A stretch of DNA of 64,000 nt from Rosenbergiella gaditana (GCF_018494065.1 NZ_JABBFR010000002.1:1-64000), one strand, 5' to 3'; counted from the stretch's first letter, positions 27,103 to 36,817 are shown. Made by a program: numbers and translations. Notes: a model not told the origin generated them from the letters alone.

Positions 27103-28560
27103 ATGAGCGATCAAAAAAGAAACATAACAACCACTGATGCCGGCATTCCCGTTGCCAGCGATGAGCATTCTTTAACAGTCGGCCCTGACGGTCCGATTGT
27201 CCTTCACGACCATTACCTTATCGAGCAAATGGCAAATTTCAACCGCGAACGTATTCCAGAGCGGCAGCCCCATGCCAAGGGCAGCGGTGCGTTTGGTCAT
27301 TTCGAAGTCACTGACGATGTTAGCCAATATACGAAAGCAGCCCTATTTCAGCCGGGCGTAAAAACAGAAGTGTTAATGCGTTTTTCCACCGTTGCCGGTG
27401 AACGCGGCAGCCCTGATACCTGGCGTGACCCACGCGGGTTTTCAATCAAATTCTATACGACCGAAGGTAACTACGACATGGTCGGCAACAATACGCCGGT
27501 CTTCTTTGTGCGTGACCCAATGAAGTTCCAACATTTTATCCGTTCGCAGAAGCGTCGTGCAGACAACAACCTGCGTGATAATGATATGCAATGGGACTTC
27601 TGGACGTTATCCCCTGAATCCGCCCACCAAGTTACGTGGTTAATGAGCGATCGTGGTATCCCTAAAAGCTGGCGTCATATGAACGGTTACTCCAGCCATA
27701 CCTATATGTGGGTGAATGCCGAAGGGGAGAAATTCTGGGTTAAATACCATTTCAAAACCGACCAAGGCGTTGAATGCTTAACCCAAGACGAAGCAGACAA
27801 ATTAGCCGGCGCTGACGGTGATTTCCATGTACGTGACCTTTATAACGCGATTTCTGAAGGCAAGAATCCAAGCTGGACGCTGTATATGCAGATTATGCCG
27901 TTCGCAGACGCCGATAATTACCGTTTTAATCCCTTCGATTTGACTAAAGTGTGGCCACACAAAGATTACCCACTGATTAAAGTTGGTAAGTTAACGCTGG
28001 ATCAGAACCCTACCGACAACCATGCTCAAATCGAGCAAGCGGCATTTGAACCTAACAACTTAGTGCCTGGCATCGGACTTAGCCCAGATAAGATGTTAAT
28101 GGGCCGTATTTTTGCTTATGCGGATGCACACCGTGCGCGTTTAGGGGTCAACTATAAGCAGATTCCTGTCAATAGCCCGCGCTGTCCGGTCAACAGCTAT
28201 AGCAAAGATGGTGCAATGCGCATCCAACCCGTCAGTGATCCGGTTTACGCGCCGAACAGCAAGGGTGGCCCGGCAGCAGACGGTGAACGTTATCCTACCG
28301 ACTCCACGTGGGCTGCTAAGGGTGAACAATTACGTGCGCCCTATTCTTTGCATGCTGAAGATGACGATTATGGTCAGGCAAATGCCCTGGTTAATCAGGT
28401 TCTTGATGATGCAGGACGTGATCGCTTAGTCAATAATGTGGCAGGTCATCTGTTGAATGGCGTAAAAGAGCCGGTGCTCTCCCGTGCCTTCGATTACTGG
28501 CGCGCAATTGATCAAACCCTTGGCGACCGTATCGCAGAGAAAGTTAAGTCATCACAATAA
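27103..28560 (+). CDS. katA: Catalase, small-subunit heme type
   Basis: 485-aa monofunctional catalase from the ATG at 27103, which has GAGGAC just upstream; an ATG at 27091 is a less likely start. The catalytic His is in [15 protein letters not shown], the Asn in [10 protein letters not shown], and the heme-ligand Tyr in [14 protein letters not shown]. The length fits clade 3 (KatA type) rather than large-subunit KatE. It disproportionates hydrogen peroxide in the cytoplasm. No OxyR site was identified. Confidence 0.93.
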   Translation: MSDQKRNITTTDAGIPVASDEHSLTVGPDGPIVLHDHYLIEQMANFNRERIPERQPHAKGSGAFGHFEVTDDVSQYTKAALFQPGVKTEVLMRFSTVAGERGSPDTWRDPRGFSIKFYTTEGNYDMVGNNTPVFFVRDPMKFQHFIRSQKRRADNNLRDNDMQWDFWTLSPESAHQVTWLMSDRGIPKSWRHMNGYSSHTYMWVNAEGEKFWVKYHFKTDQGVECLTQDEADKLAGADGDFHVRDLYNAISEGKNPSWTLYMQIMPFADADNYRFNPFDLTKVWPHKDYPLIKVGKLTLDQNPTDNHAQIEQAAFEPNNLVPGIGLSPDKMLMGRIFAYADAHRARLGVNYKQIPVNSPRCPVNSYSKDGAMRIQPVSDPVYAPNSKGGPAADGERYPTDSTWAAKGEQLRAPYSLHAEDDDYGQANALVNQVLDDAGRDRLVNNVAGHLLNGVKEPVLSRAFDYWRAIDQTLGDRIAEKVKSSQ

Positions 28561-28787
28561 GACTATTAGGCCTCCTCATGGAGTATAGAGTAAAAAGTAT
28601 GTACAGTTACTTATGAGTGAGTGACAACCCTTTACTAATAATACTCCTTGAGAAATTTCAAATCGTACACACTATGTATAGTACTGTGTACGCTTTGCTA
28701 GCCTTGAAAGCTTAGCTAAATGATGGCATCACTGCGTAAAACCATCGCCCAGCCAAAAGAATATTTAACTATTCACATAAAATTTAA
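28561..28787. other. Intergenic stretch after catalase, at the edge of the accessory patch
   Basis: No gene seen. A 7-bp inverted repeat, GTACACA/TGTGTAC (28665-28691, 13-base spacer), is present with no obvious role. AT content rises from here to about 30.3 kb. Confidence 0.4.
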
Positions 28788-29040
28788 GATGCTGTCTCCA
28801 ATGAGTAGAACATATATTTTGCGATGAAAGCCCCGATGACTTTTTCGTGGATTTCGACCAAGCGTGGAAAACAGAAGGTTCTGTGCGCCAACCACTTGAT
28901 TCGAGTACGCAGGCTCAGGTTGTCACATTCAATCAGGTGTATGAATATCTTACCCGTTAAATGCTTCTCCTTCGGTACTTCTCGGGGTTTGAGGCCAGTA
29001 GTGTAAAAAAATACGTTAAGGATATAACTTTCTGTATTGG
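28788..29040 (-). mobile_element. IS1-family remnant (3' part of transposase InsB)
   Basis: Read on the minus strand, one frame gives VPKEKHLTGKIF, then LRTRIKWLAHRTFCF, then VEIHEKVIGAFIAKYMFY. This is the C-terminal end of an IS1-type InsB transposase with substitutions. Upstream residues (FFYTTGLKPRE) look like the degraded preceding block. The right end near 28790-28810 (GATGCTGTCTCCAATG) resembles an IS1 terminal repeat. The first part of the element is missing and abuts a truncated gene copy at about 29041. Not functional. Confidence 0.75.
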
Positions 29041-29170
29041 TTAAAAGATCAAGAATAACGTGGACAATTATGACGGAGCTTTTGAAGAAGCTATAAATGA
29101 TCTCGCCCGCCGATTCAGTACGTTGCTCTCGGTCACAGGTGTATGTATTGTTGCTTTTCTATTAAAATAG
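29041..29170 (+). pseudogene. Truncated copy of the small membrane-protein gene at 44397
   Basis: The frame reads KIKNNVDNYDGAFEEAINDL, then ARRFSTLLSVTGVCIVAFLL, and stops at TAG 29168-29170. It matches the middle of the 104-aa protein at 44397-44711 almost residue for residue, and long stretches of DNA are identical. The start codon and the whole second membrane segment are missing, with the IS1 remnant at the 5' break. It is a dead partial duplicate. Confidence 0.8.
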
Positions 29171-29238
29171 CCGGGATGTCAGAGGAATTCATTAGAATTC
29201 TTATTTAATATCATACACACACTAAAAGGTACGTAATT

Positions 29239-29642
29239 TTAAATTTTATTTTCTTTATAATATTTTATTCTTTTAGTGTAATTATTAATTAAGCATGAGT
29301 GGTAAGTATCGTTAAAGCCATAACTTCCTTTTTCGAATACAAGTGCTTCTGCAAGGCATTCTTTTTTGACGTAAAGATCCCAGTTTGCTTTTGCTTCTTT
29401 TGCTAAAGAGTTTATCTTTTTTATGTTTTCTGGCCTTTCTTTATTGTTTTTTATTGAATCTAAGTAAATCTTATATTTTTTGTTGTACTCTTTCATTTTT
29501 TTTCAGAAAAATCGATCATGCAAGATATAACCTCATCCGTATGGGCTATGTTCATGCAAGGTGTTTCTTCATTTTCAGTAGTTGCTTTAGCTTGTAGTAT
29601 TAATAAACTAAGTAGAAAAGAAAATACTTTAATCACTTTCAT
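29239..29642 (-). pseudogene. LprI/DUF1311-like lysozyme-inhibitor (probable immunity) gene with a frameshift
   Basis: From ATG 29642 the frame encodes a signal peptide (MKVIKVFSFLLSLLILQAKA) and a mature start with two cysteines, then stops at TGA 29493. The next frame continues without overlap loss (MKEYNKKYKIYLDSIKNN to the end), with two more cysteines in KKECLAEAL and YHSCLINN. One extra A in the 8-A tract at 29496-29503 would join them into about 134 aa with the four-cysteine LprI-like layout. LprI-type proteins inhibit lysozyme in the periplasm. The start overlaps the end of the upstream muramidase-like gene. Frameshift, sequencing error and transcript slippage are all possible. Confidence 0.62.
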
Positions 29643-30240
29643 ATTGCTATACCTTCTAGATGCTTTATCCTCTGCCTTGCTTTCTCATCTCTTAGTAAAG
29701 TCGGGTTATTTTTTATTAAATTAATTATTTCTTCTTTTTTATTCTTGCCAAAATCAGGAACCATTCTGTATGTTAACACTCCTTGATATTTCATGTCAGT
29801 AAAAACATCCTTTATTTCTTTTTGTAATTTACCCCAAGAAACAGAATTATGGTTTTTATATTTATTATAAAATTTTATTGTGTCAGAAACATATTCTTTA
29901 TAAACTAATTCAAACAACCTTAGCTGTTGTATTTCTGTTATTTCACCTATGGGTTCTCTTTTTTCTTTTATAAAATCACTTGCACCGCAATAGCTTTTTT
30001 TTGACCCTTCTGCTATTTTTTTGCTTTTACAGTTGGTATTCCAGCTAAAGTGAGGTGGTGTATTATTTGTGTTTCTGATCTTTCCTTCATATCGTAACCG
30101 CGCCCAATGGTTACACCTGATCCATATTGATTACACCGAGATTCAATTCCAGGCCAATGTATTTTTCTAGAATAATAACGACTGCCTGATATGTTGTTGC
30201 CTTCTGCCCTGAACGTCAGAATTCCTTCTCTTGGTTCCAT
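29639..30240 (-). pseudogene. Pesticin/T4-lysozyme-like muramidase toxin gene with a frameshift
   Basis: ATG 30240 with AGGAG upstream starts a frame reading LTFRAEGNN, SRYYSRKIHWPG, GSGVTIGRGYDM and stops at TAG 30013 after AKK. The pattern of an early Glu followed by SGVTIGRGYDM is typical of pesticin-type/phage-lysozyme-like muramidase domains. One extra A in the 7-A tract (30016-30022) restores a continuous frame (IAEGSKKSYCGASDF, through FELVYKEYVSD and MVPDFGKNKKEE) ending at 29639, giving about 200 aa. There is no signal peptide. It overlaps the LprI-like gene by four bases, the layout of an effector with its immunity protein. Confidence 0.58.
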
Positions 30241-30606
30241 TTACTATCTCCTTTTTTGTATACTTATCCATTCATGCTTATAGCAGATTTTTTTATTTTC
30301 ACAATGACCTTCTTTATACCATTTTTTCCTAAGCAAGAAATTTGGAGCTATTTTCTGGTAGGAAAACCTGCTATGTGTGGCTTAGCAACTAAAAACGAGC
30401 TGAGGGTTTCTGAGGAGATGTACGCACCAGATGTTATGGTAAATACCGGCGATCGACAGGTATAAGAGCCACTCAAAATCAGACAAAAAATAGTGAATTT
30501 TTGATATCAGGGGCTTCTATCCCGCCCTATTTAGCTTTGCAGTTATAGTCACTGGCTTCTGAAATGGCTGAATCCCAGCAAACATCTGGGAGCGCGTCGC
30601 ACCAGA
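30241..30606. other. Intergenic region upstream of eptA and of the muramidase-like gene
   Basis: About 365 bp with no supported gene; a 69-codon open stretch at 30256-30465 has no RBS or recognisable sequence. The 16-mer AGATGTTATGGTAAAT at 30429-30444 recurs at 36057-36072, just before the DUF4056-like gene, and may mark a shared remnant. Confidence 0.35.
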
Positions 30607-30623
30607 CTTAAGATTATCTTAAG
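30607..30623 (+). promoter_or_regulatory. PmrA (BasR) box upstream of eptA
   Basis: A perfect direct repeat CTTAAG-N5-CTTAAG matches the PmrA-box consensus. A -10-like GATAAT lies 10 bases downstream at 30634-30639, and the eptA ATG is at 30672. The operon encodes BasR itself, so positive autoregulation is expected. Confidence 0.87.
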
Positions 30624-30671
30624 GTCGGTCAGAGATAATCCATTATTCGATGATTAGTCCGGACTTATGTT

Positions 30672-32303
30672 ATGAAAAATTGGTTAATGACGCGCTTAAC
30701 GCACCCCGTATTGAATGCGCTGACGGCAGCAGCAATCACGCTGTGTTTAAATATTCCTTTTTTTGAGCAGGCTTATAATCTTGTTCACCCAGACAAAAGT
30801 CATACATGGCTATTCTTGCTGAGTATGCCGTGGGTCTCTTTCTTTGTGCTGTTCAGCATACTGATGGTGGCAGAAGTGGTGTGGCTAGCTTTCCCTGTCG
30901 CGATTCTGTTTATTCTGCTCGCGAGTAGCGCCCAGTATTTTATCAGTAGTTACCGTATTATCGTCGATAGAACGATGGTCGCGAATATGGCGAACACCAC
31001 TGCGGCAGAGAGTTTCGCGTTAGTCACCCCTCAGATGATCGGCTACTTTATCCTGACCGCAGTTATTCCGATTATTGTGCTGTTTGTCGCACGACGTTTG
31101 ACACGCCAGTCCACTCTACAACGTATAAGTTATGCGTTGATAACCTTGTTAATTTCCTGTGCCGGGACTTATCTGATTTCGAACAGTTTCTATAAAGATT
31201 ACGCCTCACTTTTTCGTAATAATCGGGAATTGATCACCTATTTAAGCCCATCAAACAGTATCGCTGCCGCACTTTCTTGGTATAAACACGAGCGTACCGC
31301 TAATCTACCGCTAATCCGCTTTGGTGAGGATGCTCACCAAGCAGCAGCCCATCTAGGGGGTAAACCGACCTTGACGATATTGATTGTCGGTGAGACAACA
31401 CGTGCGCAAGATGTAGGATTAGGCGGCTATCAACGACAAACTACGCCTTTATTGGCCAAAGATGATGTGGTCTATTATCCCAACACCTTATCATGTGGTA
31501 CATCGACGGCAGTTTCTGTCCCCTGCATGTTTTCGGGAATGGGTCATGACCACTATAACGACAAGCTGGCCAATCATCGTGAAGGATTGCTCGATATTGT
31601 GCAACGTGCTGGCATCAACGTACTGTGGCGTGAAAACGACGGTGGCTGTAAAGGCGCATGCTCACGGGTTCCTACCGAAGAGATGACCTCACAAAACCTA
31701 TCGGGTATGTGTATTGACGGTGAGTGCTACGACCATGTCCTGTTCCATCACTTACAAGGCTATATAGATAAACAAACCGGCAATACCTTAATTGTTTTAC
31801 ATACTATTGGTAGCCATGGCCCGACCTACAACCATCGTTACCCTGATGCCTTTAAATATTATACCCCAACCTGTGATACGAATGAGGTGCAGCACTGTTC
31901 TACAGAACAGCTCGTCAATACGTATGATAATACCATCCGCTATATGGATGCGATGGTCGATCAAGGTATTCAGCTGCTACAAGCAAATTCACAGCGCTTT
32001 ACCACTAGTTTGGTCTATCTTTCCGATCACGGTGAGTCTTTAGGTGAAGATGGCGTTTACTTACACGGGCTTCCCTATATGATTGCACCGATTCAACAGA
32101 AACATGTCCCCCTGTTAATTTGGCTTTCCGAAGACTACCAGCAACGCTATGCTATTGATAAAAAATGTATGATTGATCAGGCAAAGCTTATGCAAACGTC
32201 ACAAGATAATTTATTCCCCACGGTATTAGGGTTATTCGGCGTTCAAACACGAGAATATCAACCCCAACTCGACTTACTGACGCACTGTCGAGGAAGACAG
32301 TGA
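30672..32303 (+). CDS. eptA: Lipid A phosphoethanolamine transferase EptA (PmrC)
   Basis: 543-aa inner-membrane enzyme. About five N-terminal membrane segments are followed by a periplasmic sulfatase-like domain with [12 protein letters not shown], the catalytic Thr in [14 protein letters not shown], and the metal-binding [13 protein letters not shown]. It adds phosphoethanolamine to lipid A and lowers susceptibility to cationic peptides such as polymyxin. The last codons overlap basR, and a PmrA box lies upstream, so eptA-basR-basS form one autoregulated operon as in E. coli and Salmonella. Confidence 0.94.
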   Translation: MKNWLMTRLTHPVLNALTAAAITLCLNIPFFEQAYNLVHPDKSHTWLFLLSMPWVSFFVLFSILMVAEVVWLAFPVAILFILLASSAQYFISSYRIIVDRTMVANMANTTAAESFALVTPQMIGYFILTAVIPIIVLFVARRLTRQSTLQRISYALITLLISCAGTYLISNSFYKDYASLFRNNRELITYLSPSNSIAAALSWYKHERTANLPLIRFGEDAHQAAAHLGGKPTLTILIVGETTRAQDVGLGGYQRQTTPLLAKDDVVYYPNTLSCGTSTAVSVPCMFSGMGHDHYNDKLANHREGLLDIVQRAGINVLWRENDGGCKGACSRVPTEEMTSQNLSGMCIDGECYDHVLFHHLQGYIDKQTGNTLIVLHTIGSHGPTYNHRYPDAFKYYTPTCDTNEVQHCSTEQLVNTYDNTIRYMDAMVDQGIQLLQANSQRFTTSLVYLSDHGESLGEDGVYLHGLPYMIAPIQQKHVPLLIWLSEDYQQRYAIDKKCMIDQAKLMQTSQDNLFPTVLGLFGVQTREYQPQLDLLTHCRGRQ

Positions 32304-32968
32304 GAGTATTAATTATTGAAGACGATCCCCTGCTACAGCAGGGGATCCTGCTGGCGATGCAGGGTGAAAATTATCTGTGTGATGCCGTCAATGGGATTAA
32401 GCTTGCTGAGCAATTTCTGCAATCCTCGACTTATAGCCTGATAATGCTCGACCTTGGCTTACCGGATGGCGACGGTTTAACCTTATTAAAAAATTTACGC
32501 CGACAAAAAATCGCGACACCTATTATCGTGCTGACTGCCCGAGATACCTTGGAGGATCGCGTGGTGGGCCTCGACAGCGGTGCTGACGATTATTTGGTGA
32601 AACCTTTCGCATTAGAAGAGCTATTGGCCAGAAGCCGAGCGTTAATCCGCCGCTATCACCAACAATCGGATAATCTATTACAAATTGATGACTTAACCAT
32701 TGATATTGGCCGTCGCCAAGTCTTCTTAAATCAACAGCACCTTGAGCTAACCCCTAAGGAGTACGCTATTTTGTTGCGTTTGATGTTAAAAGCGAATCAA
32801 CCGGTACATCGCGATGTGTTGTACAGCGATATTTATAGTTGGGATAATGAACCCTCCACTAACTCTTTGGAAGTTCATATCCACAATCTGCGGGATAAAG
32901 TCGGGAAACAACGTATCCAAACGTTACGTGGCTTTGGTTACTCCATCATGGCTCAGAAAACATCGTGA
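32300..32968 (+). CDS. basR: Response regulator BasR (PmrA)
   Basis: 222-aa OmpR-type regulator. The receiver domain has acidic residues at 8-9, the phosphorylation site Asp51 ([10 protein letters not shown]) and Lys102 in [13 protein letters not shown]. The C-terminal winged helix ends with [10 protein letters not shown] and TLRGFGYSI. The ATG overlaps the end of eptA and its stop overlaps basS. It should bind the CTTAAG repeat at 30607-30623. Confidence 0.92.
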   Translation: MRVLIIEDDPLLQQGILLAMQGENYLCDAVNGIKLAEQFLQSSTYSLIMLDLGLPDGDGLTLLKNLRRQKIATPIIVLTARDTLEDRVVGLDSGADDYLVKPFALEELLARSRALIRRYHQQSDNLLQIDDLTIDIGRRQVFLNQQHLELTPKEYAILLRLMLKANQPVHRDVLYSDIYSWDNEPSTNSLEVHIHNLRDKVGKQRIQTLRGFGYSIMAQKTS

Positions 32969-34062
32969 AACGAACGCTGCATGCTTTTTCCCCCACCACC
33001 TTGCGCTGGAAGCTAATGCTGACAGTTGGGGCAATTATTGTTGTTTGCCAAGCTATCAGTATTCTCTGGTTATGGCATGAGAGCCGTGAACAGGTGACGA
33101 TCTTGGTACAAAGCGCGATTAATCATCATGATCGTCACAGGCATTATGAAAAAGAGGTGCATGAGGCTGTGGCGAGTTTAGCCGTACCCTCTTTACTGAT
33201 TATCATTGCTTGCTTGGTGCTCTGTTTTAATGCCATCAGGCGTGTGACTAAGCCCTTGGCTGATCTGAGTGATGCTCTTGCACAACGCTCAGAGGATAAT
33301 CTCGCCCCCTTATCTGCCATCAGTGAGTACACCGAGATTAGCGCAGTCGTCGAGGCGATCAATACCATGATGGCGAGGTTGACCGTGACATTAGAGCGAG
33401 AACGACTATTTACCGCCGACGTTGCACACGAATTACGGACACCGTTAGCAGGTTTGCGTCTACATTTACAGTTAATAGAGAAAAAACATCAACTTAATCT
33501 GGGTGACTTGCTGTCTCGGCTCGATCAAATGACAGTCAGTGTCTCACAGCTGTTAAAGCTTGCTCGCGTCGGTCAATCTTTTGCTGCCGGAAGTTATCAA
33601 TATTTCGGCCTTGTGGCCGCCGTGATCACCCCGATGATGCCAGAATTTGAACGGCAGTTGGCGCAGCGTCAGCAATCGTTAAGGGTCCAACTTCCTTCAA
33701 GCCCCTTACCACTGCGCGGCGATATTACGTTATTGCAAATGGTCATCCAAAATCTACTCCAGAATGCACACCGATACAGCCCACCTTACTCAGACATCAC
33801 CCTTCGGGTCTCTGCGAAAAATGAGGTGATTTGTGTTGAGATCGATGATCAAGGTCCCGGAATTGATCTGAAAAAAGCCACTGAACTGAGTAAGGCGTTT
33901 GTGCGTATGGATCGCCGCTATGAGGGGATTGGTTTAGGACTTAATATCGTGCAACGTATCTGCCAATTACATCGCAGCCAATTCACCCTAACTAACCTAC
34001 ACCCCACTGGGTGCCGTGCCACGGTACTGATCCCTCAACAGCAATTTTATCACGACGAGTGA
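32965..34062 (+). CDS. basS: Sensor histidine kinase BasS (PmrB)
   Basis: 365-aa kinase. Two membrane segments (about residues 17-37 and 73-90) enclose a short periplasmic loop; HAMP, then HisKA with His155 in VAHELRTP, then ATPase motifs [17 protein letters not shown] and GIGLGLNIV. The loop contains the tetrads ESRE and EVHE, which fit the ExxE pattern known for Fe(III) sensing in Salmonella PmrB; their role here is inferred. It is the last gene of the eptA operon and converges on the methyltransferase gene. Confidence 0.9.
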   Translation: MKRTLHAFSPTTLRWKLMLTVGAIIVVCQAISILWLWHESREQVTILVQSAINHHDRHRHYEKEVHEAVASLAVPSLLIIIACLVLCFNAIRRVTKPLADLSDALAQRSEDNLAPLSAISEYTEISAVVEAINTMMARLTVTLERERLFTADVAHELRTPLAGLRLHLQLIEKKHQLNLGDLLSRLDQMTVSVSQLLKLARVGQSFAAGSYQYFGLVAAVITPMMPEFERQLAQRQQSLRVQLPSSPLPLRGDITLLQMVIQNLLQNAHRYSPPYSDITLRVSAKNEVICVEIDDQGPGIDLKKATELSKAFVRMDRRYEGIGLGLNIVQRICQLHRSQFTLTNLHPTGCRATVLIPQQQFYHDE

Positions 34063-34064
34063 GG

Positions 34065-34598
34065 CTACTGCCCTTTTTCACGGGCTAAGAGCGCCTCTTT
34101 ACGTGCAATGCCCCAACGATAGCCTGAAAGTTGACCATCGCGTTTAATGACGCGATGACAAGGGATTACGACGGCGAGTCGATTCGCCGCACAGGCTTGT
34201 GCAACGGCACGTACGGCCTTTGGAGAGCCGAGCTGTTCAGCGATATCACTGTAACTGGCGGTCGATCCTAGCGGGATTTGGCGTAACGCCCGCCAAACAC
34301 GCTCTTGGAAGACGGTACCTTGAATATCCAATGGCAAACGCCACGTCGAAAGCGGTTGCTCAATGTATCCGATCACTTCGGCGACGAGTTGTTCATAGTG
34401 CGAATCGTCACCCATTAAGATGGCGTGGGGAAATTGCTGCAGCAGTTGATTGATCAGCGACACTGGCTTCTCGCCTAAGTAAATCGCACAGACGCCTTTT
34501 TCACTTTGTGCCACGAGCACTATGCCGATACTGCACTGTCCCAGCGCGAAATAAATAGTGATACCTTGAGCCCCTCGTCGAGAATTTTTTGGCGTCAT
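34065..34598 (-). CDS. Methylated-DNA--protein-cysteine methyltransferase (Ada C-domain-like)
   Basis: 177-aa single-domain O6-alkylguanine methyltransferase. The active site PCHRV is at residues 146-150 with acceptor Cys147, preceded by the arginine-finger region KAVRAVAQACAANRLAVV. The sequence follows the C-terminal half of E. coli Ada more than Ogt. The Ada N-terminal sensor domain is absent here, but a decayed Ada N-terminus is visible at 38640-38839. It repairs O6-methylguanine by suicide transfer. Confidence 0.87.
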   Translation of the reverse strand: MTPKNSRRGAQGITIYFALGQCSIGIVLVAQSEKGVCAIYLGEKPVSLINQLLQQFPHAILMGDDSHYEQLVAEVIGYIEQPLSTWRLPLDIQGTVFQERVWRALRQIPLGSTASYSDIAEQLGSPKAVRAVAQACAANRLAVVIPCHRVIKRDGQLSGYRWGIARKEALLAREKGQ

Positions 34599-34982
34599 CC
34601 CAAGTCGTTGTGACGCACTTGTGCGGTGACATTATAGTACGATAAAAACCATCTAAGTTTGATATTTTTTATCCGGCAACTTGGCTTTACTGAATAAATC
34701 AGCCTTATGAAGATCGCCGCTGTAGATGACTAAGCGTATAATGAAAAAAAAGTTTTATTGAAATCATTAATCCATACTCTCACCGCATAGCTTTACAGTC
34801 TAATAATAAGTTATTTTTCGTTCACTGTTTTTGATGACGTTATCGGGCAATGTTTTCTCAATTTTACTCTCAAATCACGTTCAAATCAGCCGCTACTCAG
34901 TTGGGTGCATAACGATTTATAGGTTTATTATTCATCTAAGATGGGTTTATATGAAATACATAATGAAAATATGAGGAATGTT
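34599..34982. other. AT-rich intergenic region upstream of the VOC gene
   Basis: About 380 bp. No gene, strong hairpin or known operator is recognised. Confidence 0.4.
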
Positions 34983-35378
34983 ATGGAACCACAACAGATA
35001 AGAATAGCTCGCCCTGTGACATCTCTTAGCCAAAGCTGTGAGATGTATTGTTATGGTCTTGGTTTAAAAAAAATTGCGGAGTTTATAGATCACGCCGGTT
35101 TTAATGGATGCATGTTAGGAATGGAAGATGTCAGTTGGCATTTGGAATTTACTCAATGCGACTTTCACCCAATTAAACCCTCTCCAACACCAGATGATTT
35201 ACTGGTTTTATATTTTCCTGATAAGGAATGTTGGGGCGTGATTTGTCAATGCATGGATGATGCAGGATTCATTAGAGTTAAATCATTTAATCCTTACTGG
35301 GATAGTAAGGGGGTTACTTTTGCAGACAAGGATGGCTACAGAGTTGTAATACAAAACATGCATTGGGGTAGCCTCTGA
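34983..35378 (+). CDS. VOC family (glyoxalase/bleomycin-resistance-like) protein
   Basis: 131 aa from the ATG at 34983, which has GAGGAA six bases upstream; an in-frame ATG at 34941 is less likely. The pattern RIARPVTSLSQSCEMYCYGL, HLEFTQC and YWDSKGVTFADKDGYRVV is characteristic of a widespread uncharacterised VOC subfamily. His in WHLEFT and the C-terminal acidic/hydrophobic strand could form part of a metal site. The function is unknown. It sits in an accessory region with a broken flavoprotein gene downstream. Confidence 0.75.
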   Translation: MEPQQIRIARPVTSLSQSCEMYCYGLGLKKIAEFIDHAGFNGCMLGMEDVSWHLEFTQCDFHPIKPSPTPDDLLVLYFPDKECWGVICQCMDDAGFIRVKSFNPYWDSKGVTFADKDGYRVVIQNMHWGSL

Positions 35379-35479
35379 ACCTTCGCTTTAGCAAGGCTTA
35401 TGTTAAATGAGCTGATGATTTTTTGTTTGCTCATGAAAAGGGATAAGATGAAATTACTGGAGTAAGCGGATATTAAGAT

Positions 35480-36039
35480 ATGCAATCTACAAAATTTAAT
35501 GTGCTGGCAGTTTCAGGAAGTTTAAGAAAGCATCCTTGAAACGCCTTTTTCTAGAGTCTATGAAATTACTTAAGCCGGACAGTGTTGAGTTTCTGATCCA
35601 AGATGGGCTGGATCAGCTTCCATTCTTTAATCCTGATTTTGAAGACAAACCAGATGTGGAAGTTTCACGTTGGCGTAAGAGCTTAAATGATGCGAATTTT
35701 GTTATATTTGCTAGTCCAGAATATGCCCATGGTATTACAGGTGTTATAAAAAACGCCTTGGACTGGATAGTATCAAGTGGCGAATTGTTAGGTAAGCCAA
35801 TATCTTTACCAAACTTATCTCCCCGCGCCAGTATTGCTCATGCACAACTAGCTGAAATATTGATGGTTATGGGAGGGGAGATAACTGAATCTTTTAGCCC
35901 CAAGGCCTCGCTGAATGAGCCTTATGTCATACCGTGTAACACCGCTAATTCGTTATGTAATATTCCTGAAATTAACCGTAGGATTAGTGAATTATGGGCT
36001 CAAATAGAAAAAGAGATGATAACTACGCCAGGGAGTTAA
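35480..36039 (+). pseudogene. NAD(P)H-dependent FMN reductase gene with a one-base frameshift
   Basis: The frame from ATG 35480 gives MQSTKFNVLAVSGSLRKHP and stops at TGA 35537. The rest of the protein continues in another frame from about 35536 (LKRLFLESMKLL, through SPEYAHGITGVIKNALDWI). Inserting one T in CATCCTTG (35531-35538) restores the family motif SGSLRKHSL, the FMN-phosphate loop. The joined product would be about 186 aa. The flavodoxin-like fold and YAHGITG flavin motif are otherwise intact. It may be a real pseudogene or a sequencing error. Confidence 0.72.
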
Positions 36040-36100
36040 CTTTGTTCACGTAAAAGAGATGTTATGGTAAATTTGATGCAGACAGAACGAACACACGGAA

Positions 36101-36817
36101 ATGATATTCAGGATGAGTACAAGAAGTGAAATTATTGATGGTGCTCAAGCACCTTATAAAAATAAAGGCCTTGTTTATACAGAAGTGCTGGGCTGGGTAG
36201 ATCTGGGGCACGCTCAAGGGAAAGATATTCGAGAACTTCTAGCACTGATAGCTCAGGGCGAAGCATCAGGGAAAGAATGTTATGATGTCCGGTATTCACA
36301 GGGGATGTCAGGATTGTTAGGTCAGGTGCGAACGGGAAAAGTCATGATTTGGCGAATTCGTCGAGGGAGGCCTTACTGGGAGCAGAAGAGCATTGCGCTG
36401 GCGATGATGATGACTATGGCTCGCAAATTTGAGGCGTTTCAGGGTTCTTTTCCTAACAACTTGGTGACTGGCAGCGGTTTTAGTGGCGAAGACCTGGTGT
36501 CAGATTTACTGGGATTTTACCGCGTCGTATCGGTTCAGAATCCGTTCAGTATGCTGCGGCCTGTCAGCAAAGAAGAGGCGCTAAAGCGCTGGGATCACTA
36601 TGGGAAAATTGGTAGCTGGAAGAATGAGACGTTCCAGCCGCTCTTATTTCCTGATCCGGACAAAAACCCCCATGCCCGGCCATACAAAGGGATACTTCCC
36701 CCATTCATGAGAACCGTTGTTCCCTATAACGATTTTCTGTCGGGTAATGTGATACTTCCAAGACATGACAAAACCTTCGTTATTCTGGGTAAAGGGAATG
36801 GCAGGATGGGGCTGTGA
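36101..36817 (+). CDS. DUF4056-like protein, possible effector
   Basis: 238-aa protein without a signal peptide. It contains GWVDLGHAQGKDIRELL, YDVRYSQGM, IWRIRRGRPYWEQKSIALAM and SGFSGEDLVSDLLGFY, a pattern recalled from the DUF4056 family. The His in LGHAQG and the acidic residues in SGEDLVSD could be catalytic, but this is not established. The start may be 36101 or 36113. A short frame 36064-36129 (MVNLMQTERTHGND) immediately upstream may be its real N-terminus separated by another frameshift. Its stop overlaps the next gene (GTGA), which looks like an immunity protein. Confidence 0.6.
   Translation: MIFRMSTRSEIIDGAQAPYKNKGLVYTEVLGWVDLGHAQGKDIRELLALIAQGEASGKECYDVRYSQGMSGLLGQVRTGKVMIWRIRRGRPYWEQKSIALAMMMTMARKFEAFQGSFPNNLVTGSGFSGEDLVSDLLGFYRVVSVQNPFSMLRPVSKEEALKRWDHYGKIGSWKNETFQPLLFPDPDKNPHARPYKGILPPFMRTVVPYNDFLSGNVILPRHDKTFVILGKGNGRMGL

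Noticed and set aside
28665-28691. GTACACA/TGTGTAC inverted repeat after katA considered as a terminator or attachment site
   Set aside because: Short arms, wide spacer, no T-tract and no second copy seen.
30256-30465. 69-codon open frame upstream of eptA
   Set aside because: No ribosome-binding site, no recognisable sequence, and unlikely composition. Kept only as a source of the shared 16-mer.
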